Of a DNA stretch of 64,000 bases, positions 27,390-36,119 are shown one piece after another. The translations under genes and the position numbers were made by a program. The stretch comes from Bilophila sp964538355. Its GTDB lineage: Bacteria; Desulfobacterota; Desulfovibrionia; Desulfovibrionales; Desulfovibrionaceae. The stretch covers positions 4,322 through 68,321 of the forward strand of contig CAZIFC010000009.1 in assembly GCA_964538355.1 (NCBI GenBank), read 5' to 3'. The notes under the pieces were generated by a model, which saw nothing but the letters and a program-made list of their open reading frames with translations, was not told the DNA's origin and did no database searches. Position 1 is the stretch's first letter. Each line of letters opens with the position of its first letter.

Positions 27390-28291
27390 ACATTTTTCCT
27401 TTGTGTTGAAGAAGTGTCGACGCTGTCCGGGACGGCTACGTTTTCAAGGTCGACCAGCCGGACGTCGCTGTCGGTAATGCTCATGTTGAGGAAGAGGCTG
27501 CCCGTATGCGTAAAGCGGTGCGGGTCGTCGGTGATGAAAAAGCGGATGTGCCCCTTGCGGTCGGCCTGCGGGTTGACCAGCCCCCTGTCGGCGAGGCGTT
27601 TCCCCACGACGTCGGCAGTGGTGGCGGCGGAGTCCACGATGGTGACGGCGGGGCCGACCACCTTGCGGATGGACGGCGCAAGCATCGGATAATGCGTGCA
27701 GCCAAGGACAAGGCAGTCCGGTGCGGGCGCGCTCTGGAACAGTGGATCAAGGTAGCGGGCCACGACGCCCTCCACGATGGGACCGTCGAACCACCCCTCT
27801 TCCGCAAAGGGAACGAACAGCGGACAGGCGAGGCTGCGGACCTGCGCGTCCGGCCGACGGCGGAGAATGGCCTCGGCGTAGGCTCCGCTGCGGATGGTGG
27901 ACTCGGTGGCGATGACCGCGATGTCGCCGGAGGGCGAGGCCTCGCACGCGGCCCGCGAACCCGGCTCCACCACGCCGATGATGGGCATGTCGGGCCATGT
28001 CTCGCGCAGTACGGGCAGTGCGGCGGCGGTGGCGGTGTTGCAGGCGATGACAAGGAGCTTGATGTTCAGCCCGATGAGCTTGGCGGCGGCCTGAAGCGAA
28101 TAGCGGATGATGGTTTTCTGGCTCTTGGCCCCGTAGGGCACACGGGCCGTATCTCCCAGAAAAAGATAATCTTCCCCGGGCATCCGGCGGCGCATGGCGT
28201 CAAGCACGGTCAGGCCGCCTACGCCAGAGTCGAACAGGCCGATGGGAAGCCGCGCCGTTTCTCCGGCGGGCTGGCTATGTTCCGCGGTCAT
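27386..28291 (-). CDS. murI: Glutamate racemase
   Basis: 301 residues. The enzyme interconverts L- and D-glutamate for peptidoglycan. Both catalytic cysteines are present, in VIACNTATAAALP and VLGCTHYPML, and the N-terminal substrate loop reads GLFDSGVGGLTVL. Start ATG 28291 (MTAEHSQPAGE) follows an AAGGAT ribosome site, and the longer open frame upstream is not MurI-like. A C-terminal extension of about 40 residues (from about 260) is not part of the usual racemase core. The stop overlaps the start of the downstream aminotransferase. Confidence 0.95.
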   Translation of the reverse strand: MTAEHSQPAGETARLPIGLFDSGVGGLTVLDAMRRRMPGEDYLFLGDTARVPYGAKSQKTIIRYSLQAAAKLIGLNIKLLVIACNTATAAALPVLRETWPDMPIIGVVEPGSRAACEASPSGDIAVIATESTIRSGAYAEAILRRRPDAQVRSLACPLFVPFAEEGWFDGPIVEGVVARYLDPLFQSAPAPDCLVLGCTHYPMLAPSIRKVVGPAVTIVDSAATTADVVGKRLADRGLVNPQADRKGHIRFFITDDPHRFTHTGSLFLNMSITDSDVRLVDLENVAVPDSVDTSSTQRKNV

Positions 28292-28334
28292 TGCATGTAT
28301 CCTTTTTCGTCCGTATGGCGGGCAGGGCTTTGCC

Positions 28335-29234
28335 TCAGTCGCCGCATCGATCCATAAGCCGGCATTTGCAGGAGACCACGGGGGCGAACAGGCTTCCGAG
28401 GATACGCTCCAGCAGGATGCCCTCCCGTGAGGGAAGCCCCTGCCCGAACGTGGCCCGAATGCCCAGCGTAACGAACTGCACCGCCCGATCCAGCGCGATG
28501 GACAGGCTGTCTCCCTGAATGAGGCTGCCCGTAAGCACGCTGGCGAAGGTGTCTCCCGTGCCGGGATAGTGCGCCGGAATATAGGAACAATCAATACGCC
28601 AGAAGCGATCCTCATCCCGCTCGTAGGCGATGACCGAGGTGTTCTGGCCGGGATCGATGCCGTTTTCCAGCAGCGGAACGCTGGTGGCGACAACGGTTTT
28701 CGGCCCCATCGCGGAGAGGCGGCGCAGCTGCGCCTGCGTTTCTTCGGGGGTGAGCCGGGGCCTGAACGGTTCGTCGAGGAGGAGGGAAACTTCGGTGATA
28801 TTCGGGGTGACGATATCCGCGCAGGCGATCAGGCCGCGCATTTTTTGCACCATCTCCGGGGTCATGGTCGGGTCGAGCACCCCATTGTCCCCCAGCACCG
28901 GATCAATCACCGCCAGCCCGCCGGGGGCCAGACAGTTGCGGATGCACCGGGCTACGGAATCCATCTGCTCCGGCGAGGCCATGAACCCCGAATAGACCCC
29001 GTCAAAACGCAGTCCGAGGCGTTCCCAGTGATCGAGGATGCCGCCCAGCTCGGGGGTGAGATCGCAAAGCGTATACTCTGTAAATTCAACGGTATGCGTA
29101 GACAGCACCGCCGTAGGCATGGGGCAGACCTGAATGCCCATGCAGGACAGGATCGGGATCGCGACCGTCAGGGATGTGCGGCCAAAGCCCGACAGGTCAT
29201 GGATGGCTGCGACTCGGGGAACAGGGTTACGCAT
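28335..29234 (-). CDS. Pyridoxal/pyridoxamine kinase-like protein (PdxY/ThiD family)
   Basis: A 299-residue ribokinase-fold kinase. Motifs are HDLSGFGRTSLTVAIPIL at the N-terminus (substrate side), DPVLGDNGVLD in the middle, and YPGTGDTFASVL, whose GTGD holds the catalytic Asp and anion hole. The order and the DPVLGDNG motif fit pyridoxal (pyridoxamine) kinase, which salvages vitamin B6. Start ATG 29234. It lies 43 nt upstream of murI on the same strand, so kinase, racemase and aminotransferase may form one operon. A PLP-salvage gene beside a PLP enzyme is suggestive. Confidence 0.88.
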   Translation of the reverse strand: MRNPVPRVAAIHDLSGFGRTSLTVAIPILSCMGIQVCPMPTAVLSTHTVEFTEYTLCDLTPELGGILDHWERLGLRFDGVYSGFMASPEQMDSVARCIRNCLAPGGLAVIDPVLGDNGVLDPTMTPEMVQKMRGLIACADIVTPNITEVSLLLDEPFRPRLTPEETQAQLRRLSAMGPKTVVATSVPLLENGIDPGQNTSVIAYERDEDRFWRIDCSYIPAHYPGTGDTFASVLTGSLIQGDSLSIALDRAVQFVTLGIRATFGQGLPSREGILLERILGSLFAPVVSCKCRLMDRCGD

Positions 29235-29261
29235 GGCAAGCCTCGAAAGGTTAGGACTTGA

Positions 29262-29356
29262 GAGGGGAGAGAACGGGGGAGGGAGAACGGCCCGGCGGGC
29301 GGCCCCTTTCCCCGAACCCCCACCCTTCCCAAGGCGTTAGAGCTTTTGGGGCGGGG
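29262..29356 (+). repeat. Palindromic intergenic repeat, family 1
   Basis: G-rich left arm (GAGGGGAGAGAACGGGGG), inner CGGCCCGGCGGGC, C-rich right arm (CCCCTTTCCCCGAACC), then tail CCCACCCTTCCCAAGGCGTT and TTTTGGGGCGGGG as in the copy after qrcD. Confidence 0.65.
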
Positions 29357-29505
29357 GCGTGCCGACATCTTTGCAAAGAGGCGATTTTCCCATAGCACGA
29401 GCGGCAAATCAAGCTTCGGGAACGCTTTTCGTCAGGAAAAGACGCTCCCCTTTCTCCAAAAAACATCCCCTCACGCCGCCGGAAGGGGCGATTGGGGACG
29501 ATAAC

Positions 29506-29583
29506 CGTAAAGTCTCTGGAAGGGGGGCCTGGAGAGGGGAAAGCCTGGCGGGGGTAAGCCTTCGCCAGCGTTTCCCCCTCCCG
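29506..29583 (-). repeat. Palindromic intergenic repeat, family 1, inverted copy
   Basis: Read on the minus strand it has GGGAGGGGGAAACGCTGGCG, the complementary CGCCAGGCTTTCCCCTC arm, then the pyrimidine tail ending CCAGAGACTTTACGG. It starts within about 15 nt of the pseudouridine synthase stop. Confidence 0.65.
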
Positions 29584-29596
29584 AACGTGGCGTTCC

Positions 29597-30388
29597 CTAC
29601 ACCATCTCCACAGCCTTCTTCAGCGCGGCAACCTCGGCGGGGGTCAGCTCCCGAACCTCGCCGGGACGCATGACGCCGATCCTGAGCGGACCCTGGGCCA
29701 CGCGGACAAGACGGAGGATCGTGAGCCGCATGTCCCGGCACATCCGCCGGATCTGGCGGTTCAGGCCCTGATGCAGCGTCATTTCCAGCAGCGTACCCTG
29801 CTGTCCCGCAGGCTTGTCGGCGGTCTTGGACAGGCCGGACAGATCGTGCGTCCGCCCCGGAATGACCCGGATTTCCACGGGGGCGAGCTTTTCGCCTTCG
29901 GCAAGGGTCATGCCCCGGCGCATGGTTTCAAGGGCCCGTTCGCTCACATTGCCCCGGACAAGCACCCGGTAGACGCGCGGCATGTGATGGCGGGGGTGCA
30001 CCACGCGGTTGGTCAGTTCGCCGTCGTCGGTGAGCAGAACCAGCCCCTCGGAAAAGAAGTCCAGACGCCCGGCGGGGTAGAGCCTGCGGTGTTTCCATTG
30101 TGCCGGAACAAGATCCAGAACCGTGGTCCGGCCTTCGGGATCGTAGGCCGTGCTCACCACGCGGACAGGCTTGTTGAGCAGCAGATAACAGGGCGTCTGC
30201 GTTTCGGCGGCAACAGGCTTGCCGTCCACTTCCAGCCTGTCGGTGCCGGGAGCGACCTGAAGGCCGGGCGAGGTGACCGTTTCGCCGTTGACCCGGACTC
30301 TTCCGGCGGCTACCAGCTCGTCGGCGCGGCGGCGGGAACAGACGCCCGCGTCCGCCAACGCCTTGTTGATTCGTATTGTTTTTTCCAT
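29597..30388 (-). CDS. RluB/RsuA-family pseudouridine synthase
   Basis: 263 residues. An S4 RNA-binding domain is at the N-terminus (INKALADAGVCSRRRADELV) and the synthase domain follows. The catalytic Asp is in GRLDFFSEGLVLLTDDG. Late motifs LNRQIRRMC and LVRVAQGPLRIG are typical of RluB/RluE/RsuA enzymes, which modify large- or small-subunit rRNA. ATG 30388 follows AGGAG; the open frame upstream is not homologous. I cannot separate RluB from RsuA reliably; the basic length favours RluB. Confidence 0.9.
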   Translation of the reverse strand: MEKTIRINKALADAGVCSRRRADELVAAGRVRVNGETVTSPGLQVAPGTDRLEVDGKPVAAETQTPCYLLLNKPVRVVSTAYDPEGRTTVLDLVPAQWKHRRLYPAGRLDFFSEGLVLLTDDGELTNRVVHPRHHMPRVYRVLVRGNVSERALETMRRGMTLAEGEKLAPVEIRVIPGRTHDLSGLSKTADKPAGQQGTLLEMTLHQGLNRQIRRMCRDMRLTILRLVRVAQGPLRIGVMRPGEVRELTPAEVAALKKAVEMV

Positions 30389-30486
30389 GATACTCCTGAG
30401 GGCGCGCCCGTGTGCGGAGGCGTATTTCTCCGCTGGCGCTTGCCGATAATGTGGGCTAGAGTGCCTTTTCGTCAAGGAATATACGA

Positions 30487-32313
30487 ATGAGCAAAAAGAA
30501 AGCATCGCGTGAGGAACGCGCGGAACGCCGCAGGAAAGAATTGCGGCTGGCCCTGCGCGTGTTTCGGTATTTTCTCCCCTACAAATGGACGATGGTTGTC
30601 GCGCTGCTGGCTTCCGGCGTCGTGTCGGCCACCACGGCCGGTACGGCGTGGCTGATCAAGCCCGCGCTGGACGACATTTTCATCCGGCAGGACGCCAACG
30701 CCCTGATGTATGTGCCGCTGGCCTTCATTGGGCTGACGGCCCTGAAGGGGCTTGGACGCTATGTGCAGAACTGGTGCATGCATTTCAGCGCGCTGCGCGT
30801 GCTCGAAACCATGCGGCAGGAGCTGTTCGGCAAAATCATTTCCCTCCCCCTGCACTTTTACGAAGAGGCGCAGGTGGGGGCACTCATGTCGCGGGTCATC
30901 AACGACGTGGGCATGATCCGCCAGAGTCTCCCGGCCTTCATCCAGATCATCCGGCAGGTGATCACCATGCTCAGCCTGCTGTATGTCGTCTTCGAGCAGA
31001 ATTTCGAGCTGGCCTGCTGGGCTGTGCTGGTGCTGCCCATCGCCGGATTCCCGCTCGCGCTGTTCAGCAAGGCCCTGCGCCGCTACGGGCGCAAGAACGC
31101 CGAAGTCAACGCCAGCATTTCGAGCATGCTGCAGGAGCTGCTCAGCGGCATCCGGGTCATCAAGGCCTTTGCCACCGAAAAGCAGGAAACCGGACGCTTC
31201 AACGCCGAAAACGCCCGCATCATCAAGATCAACTTCCGGCAGTCCTGCGTTTCCGAGCTGTCCTCTCCGGTCATGGAGCTTATCGGCGCATTGGGCATCG
31301 GGCTGGTGATCTGGTACGGCGGGCGGGAAGTCATTCATGGCGACATGACCCCCGGCACGTTCTTCTCCTTTATCGGTGCGCTGGCCATGCTGTACACGCC
31401 CTTCAAGAGCCTGAACGGCGCGAATATGAACGTCCAGAACGCCCTTGCCGGAGCCGAGCGGGTCTTCGCCATTCTTGACGATCCGAATCTGAAGACCGAG
31501 CAGGGCGGCACGTTGCCGCTGGAGGAACCTTTCCGGGAGCTGGCCTTCCGCAATGTGACCCTGCACTACAACGACGAGAGCACCCCCGCACTCCGCAACG
31601 TTTCCCTGACGGTCAGGGCGGGGGAACGCATTGCCTTTGTCGGGCCTTCCGGCGCGGGCAAGACCACGCTCGTGAACCTGATCCCCCGCTTCTACGACCC
31701 GCAGCACGGCGGGATTGAACTGAACGGCAGGCCCCTCACGGCCTATTCGCTGGCGTCCCTGCGCCGCTCCGTGTCGATGGTTTCGCAGGACGCCTTCCTG
31801 TTCGATACGACCATTGCGGAAAACATCGCCTACGGGCGCGACATCGCGTCCGCGCCGGACATGGAGCGCGTGCGCTCCGCGGCACAGGCCGCCTACGCTG
31901 ACGGTTTCATCGAAGAACTTCCCGAAGGCTACGACACGCCCATCGGAGAGCGCGGAGTCCGTCTTTCCGGCGGGCAGAAGCAGCGGCTGACCATTGCCCG
32001 CGCCCTGCTCAAGGATGCGCCCCTGCTCATTCTCGACGAGGCCACCAGCGCGCTCGATTCCGAATCCGAGCACATGGTCCAGAAGGCTCTCGACAACCTC
32101 ATGCTGAACCGCACCAGCCTGATCATCGCGCATCGGCTGTCCACCATCCTCGAAGCCGACCGCATCGTCGTGATGGAAAACGGGCATATCGTGGATGTCG
32201 GGCGGCATGACGAGCTGCTCGGACGCTGCGCGCTGTATACGCGCCTTTACAACATGCAATTCCGCGCCAATGCGGATATCCCGGCGCATGAAGCCGCCGT
32301 GGCGGGGTCCTGA
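30487..32313 (+). CDS. MsbA-like lipid A/phospholipid flippase (ABC exporter)
   Basis: A 608-residue half-transporter. Six transmembrane helices lie in residues about 30-320. The nucleotide-binding domain has Walker A GPSGAGKTTL, signature LSGGQKQRLT, Walker B LLILDEATSALD and H-loop IIAHRLST. It is the MsbA type, which flips lipid A-core across the inner membrane. The stop codon overlaps the start of the double acyltransferase (TGATG), tying export to lipid A acylation. Confidence 0.9.
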   Translation: MSKKKASREERAERRRKELRLALRVFRYFLPYKWTMVVALLASGVVSATTAGTAWLIKPALDDIFIRQDANALMYVPLAFIGLTALKGLGRYVQNWCMHFSALRVLETMRQELFGKIISLPLHFYEEAQVGALMSRVINDVGMIRQSLPAFIQIIRQVITMLSLLYVVFEQNFELACWAVLVLPIAGFPLALFSKALRRYGRKNAEVNASISSMLQELLSGIRVIKAFATEKQETGRFNAENARIIKINFRQSCVSELSSPVMELIGALGIGLVIWYGGREVIHGDMTPGTFFSFIGALAMLYTPFKSLNGANMNVQNALAGAERVFAILDDPNLKTEQGGTLPLEEPFRELAFRNVTLHYNDESTPALRNVSLTVRAGERIAFVGPSGAGKTTLVNLIPRFYDPQHGGIELNGRPLTAYSLASLRRSVSMVSQDAFLFDTTIAENIAYGRDIASAPDMERVRSAAQAAYADGFIEELPEGYDTPIGERGVRLSGGQKQRLTIARALLKDAPLLILDEATSALDSESEHMVQKALDNLMLNRTSLIIAHRLSTILEADRIVVMENGHIVDVGRHDELLGRCALYTRLYNMQFRANADIPAHEAAVAGS

Positions 32314-33869
32314 TGTCCCAGTCTCGAAAATCGCTGCTCGGAGCGTTGTCCGCTCCGGTCTACCGGCTGTACCGCCTGTGGTGCGGGAGCCTCCGCTATA
32401 CGGAAATCAACCGCGAGGCCATTGAAGCCACCACCAATCTGGGGCGGCCTGTGGTCCTTTCGCTGTGGCACGACGAGCTTTTTCCGCTGATTTACCTGAA
32501 GCGTCAGCTCAATATCATCGCGCTGGTCAGCCAGAGCGAGGACGGGGAGCTGCTTGCCGGAGTGCTGGAGCGTATGGGCCTTGAGACGGCCCGGGGGTCC
32601 AGCTCTCGAGGCGGGGTGAAGGCCCTGCTTGCCGCCGCCCGGCGGATGCGCGAGTCCGGCATTTGCGGCTGCGTGACCGTGGACGGCCCGCGCGGGCCGC
32701 GCCATGAGGTCAAGGAAGGGGCCGTGTTTCTCGCCGCCCGCGCCGATGCCCCCATTGTCCCCATCCGGCTGTTCATGGAGCGGCGGGTTCTGTTCAAAAG
32801 CTGGGATCGCTTCCAGCTGCCGCTGCCGTTCAGTCGCGTTTCGATGGTCTGTGGCGACGCCTACCGCGTCGAATGCGATCTCCGCGATGCCGAGGCCGTG
32901 GCCCGGGAATGCCGCCTCCTTGAGGAAAGGCTCTCTGCCCTCAAGGCTCCGGAGCTGCCTCCCACCCTGTTGCGGCGCGCGGGCAAAGCCTGTTCCGAGG
33001 CCTTGCATCGAGGTGCCCACGGCGCGGCGCGGCTGTTTGCCAAGACGGGATTTTCCGGCATCCGCCAGCTTGCCGGCGTGATGGGAGCCTTGGTCTGGGC
33101 CTGCCTTCCCAAACGCCGCCGCCTTGCCACGGAAAGCATCGCCAGCCATTTGCGGGTTTCCCCTGCCGCGGCGGAAAAGCTGGCTCGAGCCAGCTTCACC
33201 CAGAATTTCCATTCGTTTCTCGAGTCCGTGCAGTGCCCCGATTTCGGGCTGGAGCACCCGCTGCTGTATACCGATCGTCCCGATCTGCTGGAACGCCTGA
33301 AGCGCGAAGAGCGGCCTGCGGTTATCACGACGGGGCATCTCGGCGCGTGGGAGCTGCTGGCCAGCCTGCTGGGAGACGTGTCCGCCCGCCCGCGCCTGAC
33401 CGTGGTGCGGACGTACAAGAACAAGACAATGGAGTATGTTTCCTCGCGCCTGCGCTCTTCCCGCGGCGCACAGATCATCGGACACCGCGAGGCGGCCTTC
33501 CCGGTGCTGCGCGTGCTCAGGAAAAACGGCTATGCGGCGTTTCTTGCGGATCACAACACCAGCCGGAGCGAGGCCTTCTTCTTGCCCTTCCTTGGCGAAG
33601 AGGCCGCCGTCAACAAGGGGCCTGCCGTCCTCGCCGTGCGGGGCAAGGCCCTGGTCTGGCCCATCTGCCTGCTGCGTGACGGAGGGCGTTACCACCTCAT
33701 TATCGAGGAGCCGCTTGATACCGCCCTGCTGGAAGGCGACCCCGAAGAAAAGGCCCTGCAAACGGCCCGTTTCTATACCACGGCCATTGAAGGCATGATC
33801 CGGCGTGCACCGGAACAGTGGTTCTGGATGCACAACAGGTGGAAGACAAAGCGGAATATGGAAGACTAG
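32313..33869 (+). CDS. Fused DUF374 (LpxJ-type) and LpxL/HtrB-type lipid A acyltransferase
   Basis: 518 residues with two acyltransferase domains. Residues about 40-200 are DUF374: SLWHDELFPL near the start and VTVDGPRGPRHEVKEG, the family's core. DUF374 proteins include LpxJ, a late lipid A acyltransferase. Residues about 235-515 are an LpxL/LpxM-type domain with the HX4E catalytic motif TTGHLGAWE at about 340-348 and further family motifs (ADHNTSRSEAFFLPFLG, PEQWFWMHNRWK). The N-terminus has no clear transmembrane anchor beyond weak hydrophobic stretches. Translation is coupled to the msbA-like gene by a 1-nt overlap. Both halves retain motifs, so one polypeptide may add two acyl chains; this is inference. 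Confidence 0.88.
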   Translation: MSQSRKSLLGALSAPVYRLYRLWCGSLRYTEINREAIEATTNLGRPVVLSLWHDELFPLIYLKRQLNIIALVSQSEDGELLAGVLERMGLETARGSSSRGGVKALLAAARRMRESGICGCVTVDGPRGPRHEVKEGAVFLAARADAPIVPIRLFMERRVLFKSWDRFQLPLPFSRVSMVCGDAYRVECDLRDAEAVARECRLLEERLSALKAPELPPTLLRRAGKACSEALHRGAHGAARLFAKTGFSGIRQLAGVMGALVWACLPKRRRLATESIASHLRVSPAAAEKLARASFTQNFHSFLESVQCPDFGLEHPLLYTDRPDLLERLKREERPAVITTGHLGAWELLASLLGDVSARPRLTVVRTYKNKTMEYVSSRLRSSRGAQIIGHREAAFPVLRVLRKNGYAAFLADHNTSRSEAFFLPFLGEEAAVNKGPAVLAVRGKALVWPICLLRDGGRYHLIIEEPLDTALLEGDPEEKALQTARFYTTAIEGMIRRAPEQWFWMHNRWKTKRNMED

Positions 33870-33928
33870 CCCGGGGCGTCGTCCCCGTGCTCCGGCGGCG
33901 GGGACGGCCTCCCTCCGTTCCCCAGAAG

Positions 33929-33955
33929 CCGGCAGCGTACGCGTTGCCGGTTTTT
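33929..33955 (+). terminator. Hairpin terminator after the acyltransferase gene
   Basis: CCGGCAGCG pairs with CGTTGCCGG around a short loop (one G-T mismatch or wobble), followed by TTTTT. A second C/G hairpin (CGTCCCCG ... CGGGGACG) lies just before it at about 33888-33915. Confidence 0.75.
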
Positions 33956-34025
33956 GCGGCGTTTGCAGGCCCTGAGGGAAAGGCGCGAGCCTTGTTACGG
34001 ACAGTTTTTGACAGGAAGGGAAACA

Positions 34026-35612
34026 GTGCGGCTGACTTCGACGCAGCAGATGGGCTTTGCGGCCCTGATCATGGCGGGAAGCGTGTTCCTGTCCCGGCTG
34101 ATGGGGCTTTTGCGGGACAAGGTCGTTTCGTGGCAGTTCGGCGCGGGTGCGGAATCGGACATCTATTTTGCCGCCTTCGTGGTGCCGGACTTCCTGAACT
34201 ACCTGCTGGCGGGCGGCTACATCTCCATTACGCTGATCCCTCTGCTCTCGAAACGCTTCGAGGAGGATGAGGCAGACGGCTGGCGGTTCTTTTCGGCGGT
34301 CTTCTGGTGGGCAGCCCTCGGCATCACGGTGCTGACGGTTGCGGCGTGGATCTTCGCGCCCGAGCTTGCCGCCGTGGTGGGGCCGGGCTTTGCGCCGGAA
34401 AAACAGGCGCGGCTGGCGCATTTTTTGCGGATTATCCTGCCCGCGCAGATGTTTTTCCTGCCCGGAGCGTGCGTGTCCGCCCTGCTGTATATCCGCCGCC
34501 AGTTCTTTGCCCCCGCGCTTACCCCGCTCATCTACAACGGCTGCATCATTCTGGGAGGGCTGCTCGTAACCGGTCGCGGCATGGAGGGCTTTTGCTGGGG
34601 CGTGCTGGTCGGGGCCTTTCTCGGAGCCTTCCTGCTGCCGGTTCTTGCGGCCCGTTCCCGGAGTGCGGCCCTGCCCGAGGGGGTGCCCTCCGGCCTGCGG
34701 CTGGTTTTTGCCCTGCGCCATCCCTTGCTCCGGCGGCTCCTGCTGCTGGCCCTGCCGCTCATGCTCGGGGTTTCGATTGTGGCGATGGACGAACAGTTCG
34801 TGCGTATTTTCGGTTCGCTGGCGGGAGAGGGTGCGGTAAGCCTTCTGAGCTATGCCCGCCGCATCATGCTGGTTCCCGTGGGCGTGGTGGCGCAGGCCGC
34901 CGGGGTCGCCTCCTTCCCGTTTCTGGCGGCGTTGGCGGCACGGGGCGACGAGGCCGGGTTTGACAGAACGCTCGGCACGGCCCTGCGCGGGAGCATGCTG
35001 GTCGTCATCCCCCTGACGGCCTACATGATGGCCGTGGCCCTGCCCACGCTCGGATTCATTTTTGAGGGGGGGCGTTTTTCCGCCGAAGAAACGGTGCTTG
35101 CCGCGCCGCTGCTCCAGATGCTCCTGTTGTCCGTGCCGCTCTGGGTCGTGCAGCAGGTCATTGGGCGGGCCTTCTATGCCCGGCAGAATACGCTTGTCCC
35201 GGCTGTGGTGGGCACGCTGGCGACGCTTGCCGCCCTGCCGGCCTATCCGCTGGCGGTGGAACTCTGGGGAGCGTTCGGCGTCGCCCTGCTGACCACGCTG
35301 TGCCTCTTCGCCTACACGCTGGCCCTTTCGTGGTGCTGGGTCCGGCGGCACGGAACCGGAGCCTTTGAGGGCATGGCAAGGCTGGTCCTGCGGGGGATCG
35401 CGCTGGTGCTGCCGGGTACGCTGCTGGCCTTTTTCGCGGTGTATGGCTTGCCCGCCCGCCTGCCGGTCTGGTTCCCCTCGCTTTACGGCTGGCTTCCCGC
35501 CGCCCTGCGCCACGCGGTCATCTGCGGCATGGCGGGCGTGGCCTTCGCCGTGCCGTATGTCGTGCTGGCCCGGCTGTTCATGCCCGAAGCCCTGCGTTTT
35601 CGGAGGCGGTAG
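34026..35612 (+). CDS. murJ: MurJ, lipid II flippase
   Basis: A 528-residue protein with about 14 transmembrane helices of the MATE-like MOP superfamily. It flips lipid II for peptidoglycan synthesis. Family features are SVFLSRLMGLLRDKVVSWQFGA near the N-terminus, split here as SRLMGLLRDK and VVSWQFGAGAESD, and the helix-7-8 region ISYARRIMLVP-like text LLSYARRIMLVPVGVV. The start is GTG 34026, chosen because GGAAGGGA lies about 6 nt upstream and the family N-terminus follows directly; longer frames upstream are out of family. It follows a terminator, so it probably has its own promoter. Confidence 0.93.
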   Translation: MRLTSTQQMGFAALIMAGSVFLSRLMGLLRDKVVSWQFGAGAESDIYFAAFVVPDFLNYLLAGGYISITLIPLLSKRFEEDEADGWRFFSAVFWWAALGITVLTVAAWIFAPELAAVVGPGFAPEKQARLAHFLRIILPAQMFFLPGACVSALLYIRRQFFAPALTPLIYNGCIILGGLLVTGRGMEGFCWGVLVGAFLGAFLLPVLAARSRSAALPEGVPSGLRLVFALRHPLLRRLLLLALPLMLGVSIVAMDEQFVRIFGSLAGEGAVSLLSYARRIMLVPVGVVAQAAGVASFPFLAALAARGDEAGFDRTLGTALRGSMLVVIPLTAYMMAVALPTLGFIFEGGRFSAEETVLAAPLLQMLLLSVPLWVVQQVIGRAFYARQNTLVPAVVGTLATLAALPAYPLAVELWGAFGVALLTTLCLFAYTLALSWCWVRRHGTGAFEGMARLVLRGIALVLPGTLLAFFAVYGLPARLPVWFPSLYGWLPAALRHAVICGMAGVAFAVPYVVLARLFMPEALRFRRR

Positions 35613-35660
35613 AATCAGCCTCGCTGCCGCCTCGCTCCGAAAAAAAGACCCGCTGCGCCA

Positions 35661-36005
35661 TTATTCCATGCGGATGTCGTCCCCGTGCACGGCAAGCCAG
35701 AGGCAGGGAACGCTGGTGAAGGTGACGCGGTGGCGTTTGTGGCGGGGCAGAAACAGGCTGTCGCCCCTGCCCAGCGCGATTTCCTCCCCGTTGTCGTACT
35801 GGAGGCGCGCCGCACCCTCGATCACCACGACCCACTCGTCCTGATCCTGATCGTACCACTCCCCTTCGGGCGTCGTCTGCCCCCCGGATACGATGCGCTC
35901 CACCCGGAAGGCCCCCGAACCCGAGAGGACGGCGTCAAACCGTTCGGGCTGGTCGGGAGCGGGGCAGGGTTCCCCTTCCGCAAGAAAAAGATTTCGTCCG
36001 AGCAT
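35661..36005 (-). CDS. Small cupin-domain protein
   Basis: 114 residues from ATG 36005, with a GGAAAGGA ribosome site. A single cupin barrel is visible: EWYDQDQDEWVVVIEGAARL (motif 1 region) and GDSLFLPRHKRHRVTF (motif 2 region). Canonical metal ligands of motif 1 (HxH) appear as DEWV, so metal binding may be altered. It is convergent with murJ and divergent from the exported protein gene. Related short cupins are often annotated as phosphoribosylaminoimidazole or sugar-binding proteins without evidence; function is unknown. Confidence 0.8.
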   Translation of the reverse strand: MLGRNLFLAEGEPCPAPDQPERFDAVLSGSGAFRVERIVSGGQTTPEGEWYDQDQDEWVVVIEGAARLQYDNGEEIALGRGDSLFLPRHKRHRVTFTSVPCLWLAVHGDDIRME

Positions 36006-36119
36006 CGTGCGTTCCTTTCCGTCCGGCAGGCCGGACGTGTCTTTATCATTTTCAAGGCGCGGCCCCGAGAGTAGGCCTCGAAAAAGGGATTCTTCCCTCA
36101 ATCTTCAGGAGGAAAAGCC

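Larger units (their letters stand above)
29235..29596. other. 362-nt intergenic region with two copies of repeat family 1
   Basis: No gene is supported. It contains one copy of the palindromic repeat near the kinase start (29262-29356) and one in opposite orientation adjacent to the pseudouridine synthase stop (29506-29583). The remainder includes C-rich pyrimidine stretches that may be decayed repeat sequence (about 29430-29480). Confidence 0.5.

Noticed and set aside
32247..35513. Long minus-strand frame opposite the acyltransferase and murJ
   Set aside because: Antisense shadow of verified genes with no family features.
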